Origin: Planctomycetaceae bacterium
Lineage (GTDB): Bacteria > Planctomycetota > Planctomycetia > Planctomycetales > Planctomycetaceae
NCBI GenBank assembly: GCA_003503535.1
Contig: DOCI01000046.1
Span: forward strand, 9,918-17,583
DNA: 7,666 nucleotides
Reading direction: 5' to 3'
Position numbers and translations under genes: made by a program. Below are positions 1 through 5,673 of the stretch, piece by piece (positions within the stretch are counted from its first letter, which is position 1; every line of letters starts with the position of its first letter). The notes below the pieces were generated by a model. That model made no database searches. It saw only the letters and a list, made by a program, of their open reading frames with translations, and was not told where the DNA came from.

Positions 1-139
1 CGCCGGGATCGAGAACGATGTGTCTTTTAAGTAGCTCCATCGGTGTCTGTCCTGCGGTTTGAAGTGCATCGAGTGCTCCGGGAGTGGCGACTACGGAACC
101 AAGTGCAAAGCGTGGTTTCTTGTTGTTGGTAGTGACCAT
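1..139 (-). CDS. Plasmid-related small protein, N-terminal part
   Basis: Forty-six codons can be read from ATG at 139 to the left edge, so the gene is cut by the window. After a short basic N-terminus (TNNKKPR) comes FALGSVVATPGALDALQTAG and then a segment with MELLKRH. The pattern 'VATPGAL-x-AL-x-x-AGQ-x-P-x-x-(L/F)L-x-RH' matches my memory of a roughly 100-residue protein family common on plasmids and integrative elements next to ardC; its biochemical role is unknown. The start is fixed by AAGGAG 5 nt before the ATG. The leader contains TCACCAACCAACTTCA, nearly identical to the ardC leader, and a GGACC element 45 nt before the start. A terminator of the preceding gene (223-250) lies upstream, so the gene is probably transcribed alone from a promoter near 190-220. 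Family assignment is by pattern recall only. Confidence 0.75.
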   Translation of the reverse strand, partial: MVTTNNKKPRFALGSVVATPGALDALQTAGQTPMELLKRHIVLDPG

Positions 140-154
140 CGTGTCTCCTTCTGC

Positions 155-170
155 TGAAGTTGGTTGGTGA
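155..170 (-). repeat. Shared leader segment TCACCAACCAACTTCA, copy 1
   Basis: This 16-nt stretch of the 5' leader recurs with one inserted C at 5542-5558 ahead of ardC. A looser version (CACTCAACCACCAAAAGG) is in the leader of the gene starting at 675. It lies between the GGACC element and the ribosome binding site. Function unknown: it may be leftover homology from cassette duplication or a conserved untranslated-region element. Confidence 0.5.
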
Positions 171-184
171 TGATTTCACTCATT

Positions 185-189
185 GGTCC
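185..189 (-). promoter_or_regulatory. Intergenic GGACC element, copy A
   Basis: TCGGACCAAT on the minus strand, between the terminator at 223-250 and the gene starting at 139. It ends 45 nt before the start codon, and exactly 15 nt lie between it and the shared TCACCAACCAAC leader, the same spacing as in front of ardC. A role in transcription start or in the leader RNA is inferred. Confidence 0.5.
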
Positions 190-219
190 GATCTCGAACT
201 TTTCCCCAGTCACCAACGC

Positions 220-250
220 AAAAGAGCCGAGACATTTTTGCCCCGACTCT
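220..250 (-). terminator. Rho-independent terminator after the 268-675 gene
   Basis: Stem arms 239-250 and 223-234 pair over 12 bp around a 4-nt loop and are followed by UUUU on the minus transcript. Three of the pairs are G-U and form only in minus-strand RNA, which fixes the direction. It lies 18 nt beyond the stop codon at 268. Confidence 0.75.
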
Positions 251-267
251 TCGTCCCCAGTTATTTG

Positions 268-670
<403 letters not shown>

Positions 671-675
<5 letters not shown>

Positions 676-716
676 GCTCGTATCTCCTTTTGGTGGTTGA
701 GTGATACGAGCATGGC
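671..716 (-). promoter_or_regulatory. Inverted repeat enclosing RBS and start codon
   Basis: Arms 703-716 and 671-684 are perfect 14-nt complements (GCCATGCTCGTATC and GATACGAGCATGGC) with an 18-nt spacer at 685-702. In minus-strand RNA this makes a strong hairpin whose 3' arm contains the ATG of the 268-675 gene. The AAGGAG (684-689) is in the loop, its last base at the stem edge. Either the hairpin hides the start codon until something melts it, or the DNA is a long operator. The seen part is the repeat; the regulatory role is inferred. Confidence 0.7.
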
Positions 717-719
717 TTA

Positions 720-724
720 GGTCC
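720..724 (-). promoter_or_regulatory. Intergenic GGACC element, copy B
   Basis: Reads ATTGGACCTAAGCCAT on the minus strand, beginning just 2 nt after the stop codon of the upstream gene (727-729) and ending 44 nt before the start at 675. The flanks are nearly identical to copy D. Confidence 0.5.
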
Positions 725-726
725 AA

Positions 727-1146
727 TTAAGCTTCGGAATACTCAGCTTCAAAAGCAATTTCATCTTCAGCATCGAGAGTGGCGAAGCAATCAGCGATGC
801 ACTGGGCTTCTCTTCGGGCGTCATCTTCTTCGCATCCCTTAATCAATTCACCTCGAAACAGCATTCCGCTTTCACCAAGGGCATAGCCGACGATAAATCG
901 GCCACCCTTAAGTCGGAACATCAGGGCAATTGATCCCGACCTGTATCGTTCAACGATTTCACAGCGGCAATCGAGCATCGTCTTGCCACACCATGATGTC
1001 AGCGTAATTCCGTAACGGTCCTCTTTGGTGTAGCCCGTTATGTTTCGTCCGACGACTGAAGCACCAAGGGCAGCGAATTCCCGACCCTCGTGTTCAATAA
1101 TCCCGACCTCGATTTGTCCCTGTCGTTCGCAGCGTGTGTTCGTCAT
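727..1146 (-). CDS. Hypothetical protein, 139 aa
   Basis: No family was recognised. The start at 1146 (MTNTRCERQG) is preferred over the upstream end of the open frame because AGGA lies 7 nt before it, whereas the longer frame would begin inside the GGACC region. The sequence alternates short strand-like segments (QIEVGIIEHEGREFAALGASVVG, broken here only by description) with a helical, acidic C-terminus. It has four cysteines (C6, two in a C-x-C pair within DCRCEIV, plus one near CEEDD) but no clear zinc motif. No signal peptide or membrane segment is visible. The gene is separated from the next gene by only the short leader with copy B, so it lacks a visible terminator and may be read through with its downstream neighbour. 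A role as an element accessory protein is inferred from context only. Confidence 0.7.
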   Translation of the reverse strand: MTNTRCERQGQIEVGIIEHEGREFAALGASVVGRNITGYTKEDRYGITLTSWCGKTMLDCRCEIVERYRSGSIALMFRLKGGRFIVGYALGESGMLFRGELIKGCEEDDARREAQCIADCFATLDAEDEIAFEAEYSEA

Positions 1147-1187
1147 TTCCGATTCCTGTTTTAGTGAAGGTGATTTGCCAACACCAC

Positions 1188-1209
1188 AACAGGATGGTCC
1201 GAACAGGAT
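1188..1209. repeat. Direct repeat AACAGGAT bracketing a GGTCC
   Basis: AACAGGAT occurs at 1188-1195 and again at 1202-1209 on the plus strand, separated only by GGTCCG. The second copy reaches the stop codon of the 1209-1526 gene. It could be a tandem binding site or a small slippage duplication. Confidence 0.4.
1196..1200 (-). promoter_or_regulatory. Intergenic GGACC element, copy C
   Basis: Reads TGTTCGGACCAT on the minus strand, sharing all 12 bases with copy E ahead of the recombinase. It ends 49 nt before the start at 1146. Confidence 0.5.
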
Positions 1210-1526
1210 CAAAGCGGAATTACTTCATACTCAACGGATTCGCCCTGTTCGATTCGACGAATCGCATCGAGAGCATCGAATTCTCGGTCGAGAGTCATTC
1301 GGCAAAGCGAATTGAGCTTGCTAGTGAAACTCAGGGCGACGGGATGATTGGAGAGTTCATCACCACGAACGCCGCTTTGCTGTAAAGCATGAAGATTACG
1401 GTGAAAGGCTCCGACAATGGCGACGATATTGACGCCTGATTGTACAGCGGCAGCATCACTGGCTGCCTTCTGTTGAATCTCTTCCGATCCGTTCGCTACT
1501 GCTTTTTTCGTTGCTTTCGTCATCAT
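1209..1526 (-). CDS. Small plasmid-type hypothetical protein, 105 aa
   Basis: The protein starts MMTKATKK with a short basic N-terminus, followed by a mostly helical body. The central part (SGVNIVAIVGAFHRNLHAL, then a segment with SNHPVALSFTSKLNSLC) resembles, from memory, a small plasmid family with the pattern 'SG-x-V-x-x-F... HP(I/V)...F-x-x-K(I/L)...L'. That resemblance is weak and the function of the family is unknown. AAGGA lies 5 nt before the ATG at 1526 and 8 nt before a second ATG at 1523, so the true start could be either. The upstream GGACC element is only 2 nt beyond the recombinase stop codon; the gene may be both read through from the recombinase and transcribed on its own. Confidence 0.7.
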   Translation of the reverse strand: MMTKATKKAVANGSEEIQQKAASDAAAVQSGVNIVAIVGAFHRNLHALQQSGVRGDELSNHPVALSFTSKLNSLCRMTLDREFDALDAIRRIEQGESVEYEVIPL

Positions 1527-1567
1527 TGTTCCTTAATAGGTGAGAGTTATTGATGAAGATGGCTTTA

Positions 1568-1572
1568 GGTCC
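1568..1572 (-). promoter_or_regulatory. Intergenic GGACC element, copy D
   Basis: Reads ATTGGACCTAAAGCCAT on the minus strand. The recombinase stop codon (1575-1577) is followed by TT and then this element, as in copy B. It ends 41 nt before the ATG at 1526. Confidence 0.5.
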
Positions 1573-1574
1573 AA

Positions 1575-2507
1575 TCAAAAAGGCAAATAGTTCCCGCTCG
1601 AATCTGTCGGTCTTGCGTGAAGGTATCGACCCGTCGTCGAAATCGACGAATGTCCCAGCGTGGCTTGAACCAAGTGAATAGGACAACCACGGTCCAGTGC
1701 GTGAGAAGCATGGGCATGACGAAACCAATGACACGAAACATTCTTTTCTACACCTGCTCGTTCAGATGCCTTGCTTACGATCCGCCAGACGGCGGACTCA
1801 TCAAGATGCCCTCTCTTTCGGCTTCTAAAAACTGGAGCTTCAGGCGACGGATTCTGTTCCAACTTTTGTAATGCTTCCCAAACAGTATGTGGCATAAGCA
1901 CGGTCCGAGTCTTGCCTCCTTTTCCGTAAACGGTGATCTGGCCTGCGGAATCTCGCTCCTGTAAATGACACCACTTGAGTTGACAGATCTCAGAGACTCT
2001 GAAGCCACCAGCATACAGCGTCAACAGGATCGCACGATTTCGTGGTTGTGGTTCAAGAGAGATGATTCGTAAAACATCCACTTCAGAGAGAATTCGGTCC
2101 GCCAGTTCGTCTCGAAACGTGGGCAGCATCAAAGCTGCACCAACATCAAAAGTGAGATACCCAAGTCGGAAGCCAAATGCAAAGAGGCTTTTGACTGCAG
2201 ATAATGCTCGATGGAGTGATGATTCCTTGAGCGAATCTATCAAATCGTCAGCGAAGGTTTGAATGTCAGCCAGCTTCACTAATCGCAACGACTTATTCAC
2301 ATGCTTTATGAATCGGTCCGTCTCTCGTCTGTATGCTCGTTGAGTGTGAACTGGACGACCATGAAGCCAAAGTTCGATCAGATGTTCGTCGGTGTCGGCC
2401 TGTTGTGTGACAGGTCCAAGGGTCTCGATACCAGAATCTGGCGAACGCATGATAATGGGATTTATCGTGCGTAATTCCGCACAGCTTTCGGATCGATCTT
2501 CAGACAT
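1575..2507 (-). CDS. Tyrosine recombinase / integrase, 310 aa
   Basis: A complete tyrosine-type site-specific recombinase. Residues about 40-130 form the N-terminal core-binding SAM-like domain (LIELWLHGRPVHTQRAYRRE region) and 140-310 the catalytic domain. All catalytic residues are visible: R170 in GGFRVSEIC, K199 in YGKGGKTRT, H260 and R263 in CHWFRHAHASHALDRG, H286 in TLGHSS and the nucleophile Y295 in TTGRYLHARP. The protein is expected to cut and rejoin DNA through a 3'-phosphotyrosine intermediate and to integrate, excise or resolve the element. The HARPTDSS ending resembles a recombinase group that I recall from cyanobacteria and planctomycetes. The frame is open to 2594, but the start at 2507 (MSEDRS) is chosen because AAGG lies about 10 nt upstream and the region beyond encodes repeat-derived sequence. 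Its long leader holds short in-phase repeats. Confidence 0.93.
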   Translation of the reverse strand: MSEDRSESCAELRTINPIIMRSPDSGIETLGPVTQQADTDEHLIELWLHGRPVHTQRAYRRETDRFIKHVNKSLRLVKLADIQTFADDLIDSLKESSLHRALSAVKSLFAFGFRLGYLTFDVGAALMLPTFRDELADRILSEVDVLRIISLEPQPRNRAILLTLYAGGFRVSEICQLKWCHLQERDSAGQITVYGKGGKTRTVLMPHTVWEALQKLEQNPSPEAPVFRSRKRGHLDESAVWRIVSKASERAGVEKNVSCHWFRHAHASHALDRGCPIHLVQATLGHSSISTTGRYLHARPTDSSGNYLPF

Positions 2508-2531
2508 CTTTCGCACACCTTTCTTACAGAA

Positions 2532-2670
2532 ATCAAACAGGTTTAATACGCATATCAAACAGAGGTCAAACTGACTTCGACCAATCTTGGACACACTTCA
2601 CACATGGTCCGAACAAACAATGACAGTCATACAACAGACCCAAAGTACAATTGCAACGACAATCAAACAG
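2532..2670. repeat. TCAAACAG-type repeats in the recombinase leader
   Basis: ATCAAACAG occurs at 2532-2540, 2554-2562 and 2662-2670 on the plus strand, and a variant TCAAACTG at 2566-2573. The first three members of the cluster are offset by 22 and 11 bp, i.e. on the same face of the helix. The copy at 2662-2670 overlaps the stop codon of the upstream gene. Such spacing fits binding sites for a recombinase arm domain, an excisionase or an autoregulator; this is inferred. Confidence 0.5.
2606..2610 (-). promoter_or_regulatory. Intergenic GGACC element, copy E
   Basis: Reads TGTTCGGACCATG on the minus strand, 98 nt before the recombinase start, farther than the other copies. The TCAAACAG-type repeats lie on both sides of it. 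Confidence 0.45.
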
Positions 2671-3133
2671 ATCCCGCACGCTTGATGTGTCGGAAAACTG
2701 TACGCAGAATGTCGTTTTCGTCCTGACCGACAGTTCCTTGCGGATAGCACTGTCCGACCGCATCGGCCACAACCGAGGTTGTCAAACTCGTGAGGCCAAG
2801 GCTCGACAAACCGTCCATCAACTCGATGTAGTCCTGTTTCGGCTTATGATTCTTGGATGGTTTTCTCGACGATTCAGTTGGCTCTGAGTCTCTTTCATAG
2901 AACAGCACATATTCGCTGTTGACGCCAATTCCTAACTCACGAGCTTTCAGGTTGTCTTCAACCTGACTGGCGTTGTAGTACGGTCGCCCATTACTCAACT
3001 TGAGTGGAGCGTGAAACGTACCCTTCTTTACGTGCCAGTAGAACTGTGATCTCGACATGGAAAGAAGTGAACACATTTTGCTCACGGTAATTGCAGCTTT
3101 CGGTTTATTTTCAGTCATGGTCCCTACATTCAT
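2663..3133 (-). CDS. Helix-turn-helix DNA-binding protein, 156 aa
   Basis: Residues 13-62 look like a MerR/AlpA-type helix-turn-helix domain: ITVSKMCSLLSMSRSQFYWH would give the two helices, and the GRPYYNASQVEDNL segment matches the wing or third-helix region of excisionase-like proteins. The C-terminal half is polar and rich in serine and lysine (SSRKPSKNHKPKQ) and then helical; I see no catalytic motif. The start at 3133 (MNVGTM) is supported by AAAGGA 9 nt upstream. A GGACC copy lies inside the first codons (3119-3123), so a shorter start at 3118 is also possible. The gene begins 45 nt after the RuvB-like gene and no terminator lies between, so the two are probably cotranscribed. It could be an excisionase, a regulator of this element, or a loader for the ATPase. 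Confidence 0.75.
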   Translation of the reverse strand: MNVGTMTENKPKAAITVSKMCSLLSMSRSQFYWHVKKGTFHAPLKLSNGRPYYNASQVEDNLKARELGIGVNSEYVLFYERDSEPTESSRKPSKNHKPKQDYIELMDGLSSLGLTSLTTSVVADAVGQCYPQGTVGQDENDILRTVFRHIKRAGSV

Positions 3134-3178
3134 CAAACTTGTTCCTTTCAAAAATCGGACAGTTTAGGCACAAAAATA

Positions 3179-4132
3179 TCAGGCGTTTGAATCGGCCAGA
3201 TGCTCAATACCCTTGGGTGTCAACGCTCTTCCTTTGTCACCTTTGGTGATCAGACCAAGACGAATGAAATCCCGCTCAAACATCTCAATGGTCTGCCTCG
3301 GTAAACCCAAATGCGTGGCGAGCACGTTCAATCGAACCGGTCCACCGCTTTCTTTCAGAAGACTCAAGTAACTCTGTTCAATAGGATCGAACCCGAGTGC
3401 GTCATATCCTTCTGAAGCAAGCATCTCTTTGACATGTTCTGGTTCGATTCGGTCCATACTCTTCGACGAGGCAGTTCGTTTTGCCGAGTCGAGTAAGCGA
3501 ACGGCTAACCTAAGAACGCCACGGCTGCGATATGCTAATTCCTGCACGGATTTCTGATCGATCTCCCAACCAAGCCTCACTGCCCGCTGCGAGATCAAGA
3601 GCAGCATCTCGTCATCGCTATAATGTTGAAGTCTCAGTAGTATTTTGAAGCGGTCCCTCATGCTTGTTGTCAGCAGATATTCATCAGTAGTTGCACCGAT
3701 CAATGTAAACGGTGGCAAATCCACCGGTTTACGGTTTCCACCAAGAAAAAGTTTTCGCTCTTCGATAGCTCGATATAGCGACACCTGAACGGTCTCACTC
3801 AATTCGTGAAACTCGTCGATGAGAAGAATATGTTCTGGTTCAAGCATCATTAGTAGACCTTGCATCTGCCCGATGTTGCTGATGTTCTGAGCCAACTCAA
3901 TATGACACTCGGTGCAGAGTTCCTTGGCGATTAATTCGGTCAGCAGTGTCTTACCTGTTCCACCCGGCCCAGACATCAAGAGATGTGGAAATGCTTCTTT
4001 ACCATCGCTTTTTGAACGGTCATGCCAGTAAGCATCGAGTGCAGTACGAAGCACTGTGACTGCACGTCGCTGTCCGACGACATGATTAAGACTCGTAATG
4101 ATTGGTTCGGTTTTGGGCATTGATTGGTTCAT
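3179..4132 (-). CDS. RuvB-like AAA+ ATPase (Holliday-junction motor type)
   Basis: A full RuvB-like protein of 317 aa (RuvB itself is about 330-350). In order: Walker A GPGGTGKT at 55-62; Walker B LLIDEFHE at about 103-110; a presensor hairpin in RAIEERKLFLGGNRKP; sensor 1 GATT at 146-149; arginine finger R159 in SMRDRF; sensor 2 in RSRGVLRLAVRLL; and a C-terminal winged helix at about 240-313 ending in LTPKGIEHLA. RuvB drives branch migration of Holliday junctions as a hexamer bound by RuvA. Neither ruvA nor ruvC is in this window, so here the motor may use a host partner or a different adaptor such as the helix-turn-helix protein just downstream. Start uncertain: AAAGG abuts the ATG at 4132, so ATG at 4120 (MPKTEP) is better spaced and gives 313 aa. 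Confidence 0.88.
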   Translation of the reverse strand: MNQSMPKTEPIITSLNHVVGQRRAVTVLRTALDAYWHDRSKSDGKEAFPHLLMSGPGGTGKTLLTELIAKELCTECHIELAQNISNIGQMQGLLMMLEPEHILLIDEFHELSETVQVSLYRAIEERKLFLGGNRKPVDLPPFTLIGATTDEYLLTTSMRDRFKILLRLQHYSDDEMLLLISQRAVRLGWEIDQKSVQELAYRSRGVLRLAVRLLDSAKRTASSKSMDRIEPEHVKEMLASEGYDALGFDPIEQSYLSLLKESGGPVRLNVLATHLGLPRQTIEMFERDFIRLGLITKGDKGRALTPKGIEHLADSNA

Positions 4133-4142
4133 CCTTTAGAAT

Positions 4143-4147
4143 GGTCC
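4143..4147 (-). promoter_or_regulatory. Intergenic GGACC element, copy G
   Basis: Reads ACTGGACCATTC on the minus strand, 10 nt before the ATG at 4132 and 22 nt before the ATG at 4120, closer to the gene than other copies. A TTGACA lies 19 nt upstream (4167-4172) and could be a -35 hexamer, but no good -10 hexamer follows. Confidence 0.4.
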
Positions 4148-4172
4148 AGTCCGTATTGGATTTGTCAAGCTG

Positions 4173-4400
4173 TCAGCGATTCCAAATGCGATGGAGAATA
4201 TTGTCTTGTTGTCGCTTCGTTCTTTTCTCCCATCTTGGTCCACAAATAACTTTGATCTTGGTGATCACTCGTTGAGTCTTTACGAGATTACCAGCGTCTT
4301 CGTACTCGAAGATACGAAGACGAATGCGGCGAAGCATTCGCTCATACTTGTAGTGCCGTTGGTTGTCACGGATCGCTTTTTGGAGTGTTCGTTGTTTCAT
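4173..4400 (-). CDS. Small highly basic protein, 75 aa
   Basis: No family was recognised. The protein is strongly basic (many Arg and Lys, e.g. YKYERMLRRIRLRIFEYED and GPRWEKRTKRQQDN) and probably all helical, consistent with binding nucleic acid. There is no signal peptide or membrane segment. The ribosome binding site is weak (AGAG about 8 nt before the ATG at 4400). It ends 40 nt before the RuvB-like gene with no terminator between, so it may be an operon partner of that ATPase. A GGACC element lies 57 nt upstream. Coding status is supported by the well-formed basic composition and its place in the array, but not by homology. Confidence 0.6.
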   Translation of the reverse strand: MKQRTLQKAIRDNQRHYKYERMLRRIRLRIFEYEDAGNLVKTQRVITKIKVICGPRWEKRTKRQQDNILHRIWNR

Positions 4401-4457
4401 GACTTGCTCTCTAAAATGAAGGACACCTACCGACGATGATCGATATCCTTAGTCGAT

Positions 4458-4462
4458 GGTCC
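4458..4462 (-). promoter_or_regulatory. Intergenic GGACC element, copy H
   Basis: Reads AAGTGGACCATCGAC on the minus strand, starting 2 nt after the TAA (4465-4467) of a candidate short reading frame, and 57 nt before the start at 4400. Confidence 0.45.
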
Positions 4463-4464
4463 AC

Positions 4465-4565
4465 TTACTCGTCTTCTTCTTCGATCTGGTCGAATAGTGC
4501 TTCCATAGCTCGACTCAGCGATTAGCCGCCTTGATCACTTGAGCTTTCGAGTTCATTAGGCTCAT
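4465..4565 (-). pseudogene. Candidate small gene split by a frameshift
   Basis: Between the ardC terminator and copy H are two short frames. The first, 4515-4565, reads MSLMNSKAQVIKAANR and stops. The second, 4465-4506, begins at ATG 4506 and reads MEALFDQIEEEDE. A single-base shift near 4517-4521 joins them as an amphipathic, acid-ended peptide (AANR-LSRAMEALFDQ) of about 33 residues. The joined protein looks more natural than either half. Neither half has a strong ribosome binding site, and the first ATG directly follows a GGACC element (copy K). It may be a broken gene, a sequencing error, or chance. Confidence 0.3.
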
Positions 4566-4570
4566 GGTCC
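4566..4570 (-). promoter_or_regulatory. Intergenic GGACC element, copy K
   Basis: Reads TGTCGGACCATGAG on the minus strand, 14 nt beyond the U tract of the ardC terminator. No convincing gene starts 40-50 nt downstream, only the candidate frames at 4465-4565, so its presence hints that this gap once held or still holds a small gene. Confidence 0.45.
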
Positions 4571-4583
4571 GACAACCAACTGG

Positions 4584-4610
4584 AAAAGCCAGCGACCGAG
4601 ATCGCTGGCT
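4584..4610 (-). terminator. Rho-independent terminator after ardC
   Basis: Arms 4602-4610 and 4587-4595 (AGCCAGCGA / TCGCTGGCT) form a perfect 9-bp stem with a 6-nt loop, followed by UUUU on the minus transcript. It lies 14 nt beyond the ardC stop codon. Confidence 0.85.
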
Positions 4611-4624
4611 CTTTGGTTTTACAA

Positions 4625-5527
4625 TTAGGCGTCGACCAGTTCGGCTTGACGGGAGAAGCTCAAAACATAGTCGGAAGCTTTACTTGCAGCAGCACTCGCT
4701 TTGAATATGAATCGAGGATCGTTTTGCAGACTCTTGAGCCACGAAGCCAAGTAAGCTTGAGTGTTCGTTAAATCGTCACTCTGAGGGATCTGCAATTCGG
4801 AGCACATGAAAGCCGCCGAAATCTCCGCTCTCAATTCTCCTTCAGCATAACTGCCAGTCCAATCACATCTCTTCTCTGACCAGTGAGACAATTCGTGCAG
4901 ACAAGTTGAGTAAAACTCTTTCTCGCTGGCGAACTGATGTTTCGATACCAACTGAATGTAGTCCTTCGACGGCATGTAAAAACACTTGTCGCCGCCGAAA
5001 CGAATGTCTGCTTCTGTTGCAGCAATAGCGATCTCAGCGGGAGCGAAATCGACGAACTTATCGTTCTTAGTATCAGGTCCTACATCTACAAGATGCAGCA
5101 GGTGGTCTGGCAGTTCGACTTGCTCTGCCGAAAAGACCGTATACTGCTTCAATATTGCGAACTGGACTTCGACTTCTTCGCCAGTCATTGGGTCTTCTTT
5201 GGTTTTTCTGATTGGAGCGTAGTAGATGATGCCCGCACCCCATTCACCGGGTTTTACGTGGTCTGGTCTTTTCTCAACTTTGGCACCAAGATCACGCCAT
5301 TGATTCCAAGTTGCGTAGTGCTTAGAAGAGAAGTCGTGTTGTTGTCGGTGCAATTCCAGCAGCAGTGGATTGATGCCCCGATAAGCTTTCCCACTGATGA
5401 TATTCGTTGGTGCCCCGCAGTTCGGAGATGTGCTCCACGGTTTACGCCAAGGAATCGTCCCTGCCTTCAGTGACTCGATAATCTTGTTGGTTATTTCTTC
5501 TTGAATCTGCTTTGTTGACTTTGCCAT
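4625..5527 (-). CDS. ardC: ArdC-type antirestriction protein, 300 aa
   Basis: Residues 1-135 match the ArdC N-terminal single-strand-DNA-binding domain: an opening helix (IQEEITNKIIESLKAGTIPW), then RKPW, a GKAYRGINPLLL segment, HYATWNQWRDLGAKVEK and the YTVFSAEQV signature. Residues 165-290 form a zincin-like metallopeptidase domain with HELSHW at 211-216 and a likely third ligand E235 in ELRAEISAAFMCSEL. In the ArdC family the protein binds ssDNA and protects incoming DNA from restriction during transfer; that is known for plasmid pSa ArdC and is inferred here. The start at 5527 is set by AGGAG 7 nt upstream; the open frame to 5632 would read through the operator. Upstream are a GGACC element, a palindromic operator-like site and a terminator, and a terminator follows, so the gene is an isolated transcription unit. 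Confidence 0.93.
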   Translation of the reverse strand: MAKSTKQIQEEITNKIIESLKAGTIPWRKPWSTSPNCGAPTNIISGKAYRGINPLLLELHRQQHDFSSKHYATWNQWRDLGAKVEKRPDHVKPGEWGAGIIYYAPIRKTKEDPMTGEEVEVQFAILKQYTVFSAEQVELPDHLLHLVDVGPDTKNDKFVDFAPAEIAIAATEADIRFGGDKCFYMPSKDYIQLVSKHQFASEKEFYSTCLHELSHWSEKRCDWTGSYAEGELRAEISAAFMCSELQIPQSDDLTNTQAYLASWLKSLQNDPRFIFKASAAASKASDYVLSFSRQAELVDA

Positions 5528-5541
5528 TGTCGTTCTCCTAT

Positions 5542-5558
5542 TGAAGGTTGGTTGGTGA
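5542..5558 (-). repeat. Shared leader segment TCACCAACCAACCTTCA, copy 2
   Basis: Matches the leader at 155-170 except for one extra C. In both leaders exactly 14 nt separate it from the GGACC element. Confidence 0.5.
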
Positions 5559-5572
5559 CAATGGCAGTTGAT

Positions 5573-5577
5573 GGTCC
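5573..5577 (-). promoter_or_regulatory. Intergenic GGACC element, copy I
   Basis: Reads AGATGGACCATC on the minus strand, 45 nt before the ardC start and 6 bp downstream of the palindrome at 5584-5604. Confidence 0.5.
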
Positions 5578-5583
5578 ATCTGA

Positions 5584-5604
5584 CAGTTACAACTTTTGTA
5601 ACTG
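5584..5604. promoter_or_regulatory. Palindromic operator ahead of ardC
   Basis: Perfect 9-bp arms CAGTTACAA (5584-5592) and TTGTAACTG (5596-5604) around CTT. A nearly identical palindrome precedes the next gene at 6025-6042. It lies between the terminator of the 101-aa gene and the ardC GGACC element, where a repressor or activator dimer would be expected to act. The binding protein is unknown; the helix-turn-helix protein at 2663-3133 is one candidate. Confidence 0.7.
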
Positions 5605-5615
5605 ACCACAAAACG

Positions 5616-5653
5616 AAAAAAGGGCTGGTCACCTATGACGATGACCAGCCCTT
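5616..5653 (-). terminator. Rho-independent terminator after the 101-aa gene
   Basis: Arms 5642-5653 and 5620-5631 (AAGGGCTGGTCA / TGACCAGCCCTT) form a perfect 12-bp stem with a 10-nt loop and are followed by six U on the minus transcript. It lies about 20 nt beyond the stop codon at 5674. Confidence 0.9.
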
Positions 5654-5673
5654 CTTGTTGTAGTTTGGTTCAA

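Noticed and set aside
1862..1871. TTTTGTAATG resembling half of the AGTTACAA palindrome
   Set aside because: Only a partial half-site, within the recombinase coding region and without a partner arm.
1775..2014. Minus-strand 79-codon frame overlapping the recombinase
   Set aside because: It is another frame of the recombinase gene, where the catalytic residues are intact in the chosen frame.
4937..5473. A 178-codon open frame on the plus strand
   Set aside because: It is antisense to ardC, whose minus-strand product has clear ArdC motifs; composition (rich in Cys, Phe, Arg runs) is that of a shadow frame.
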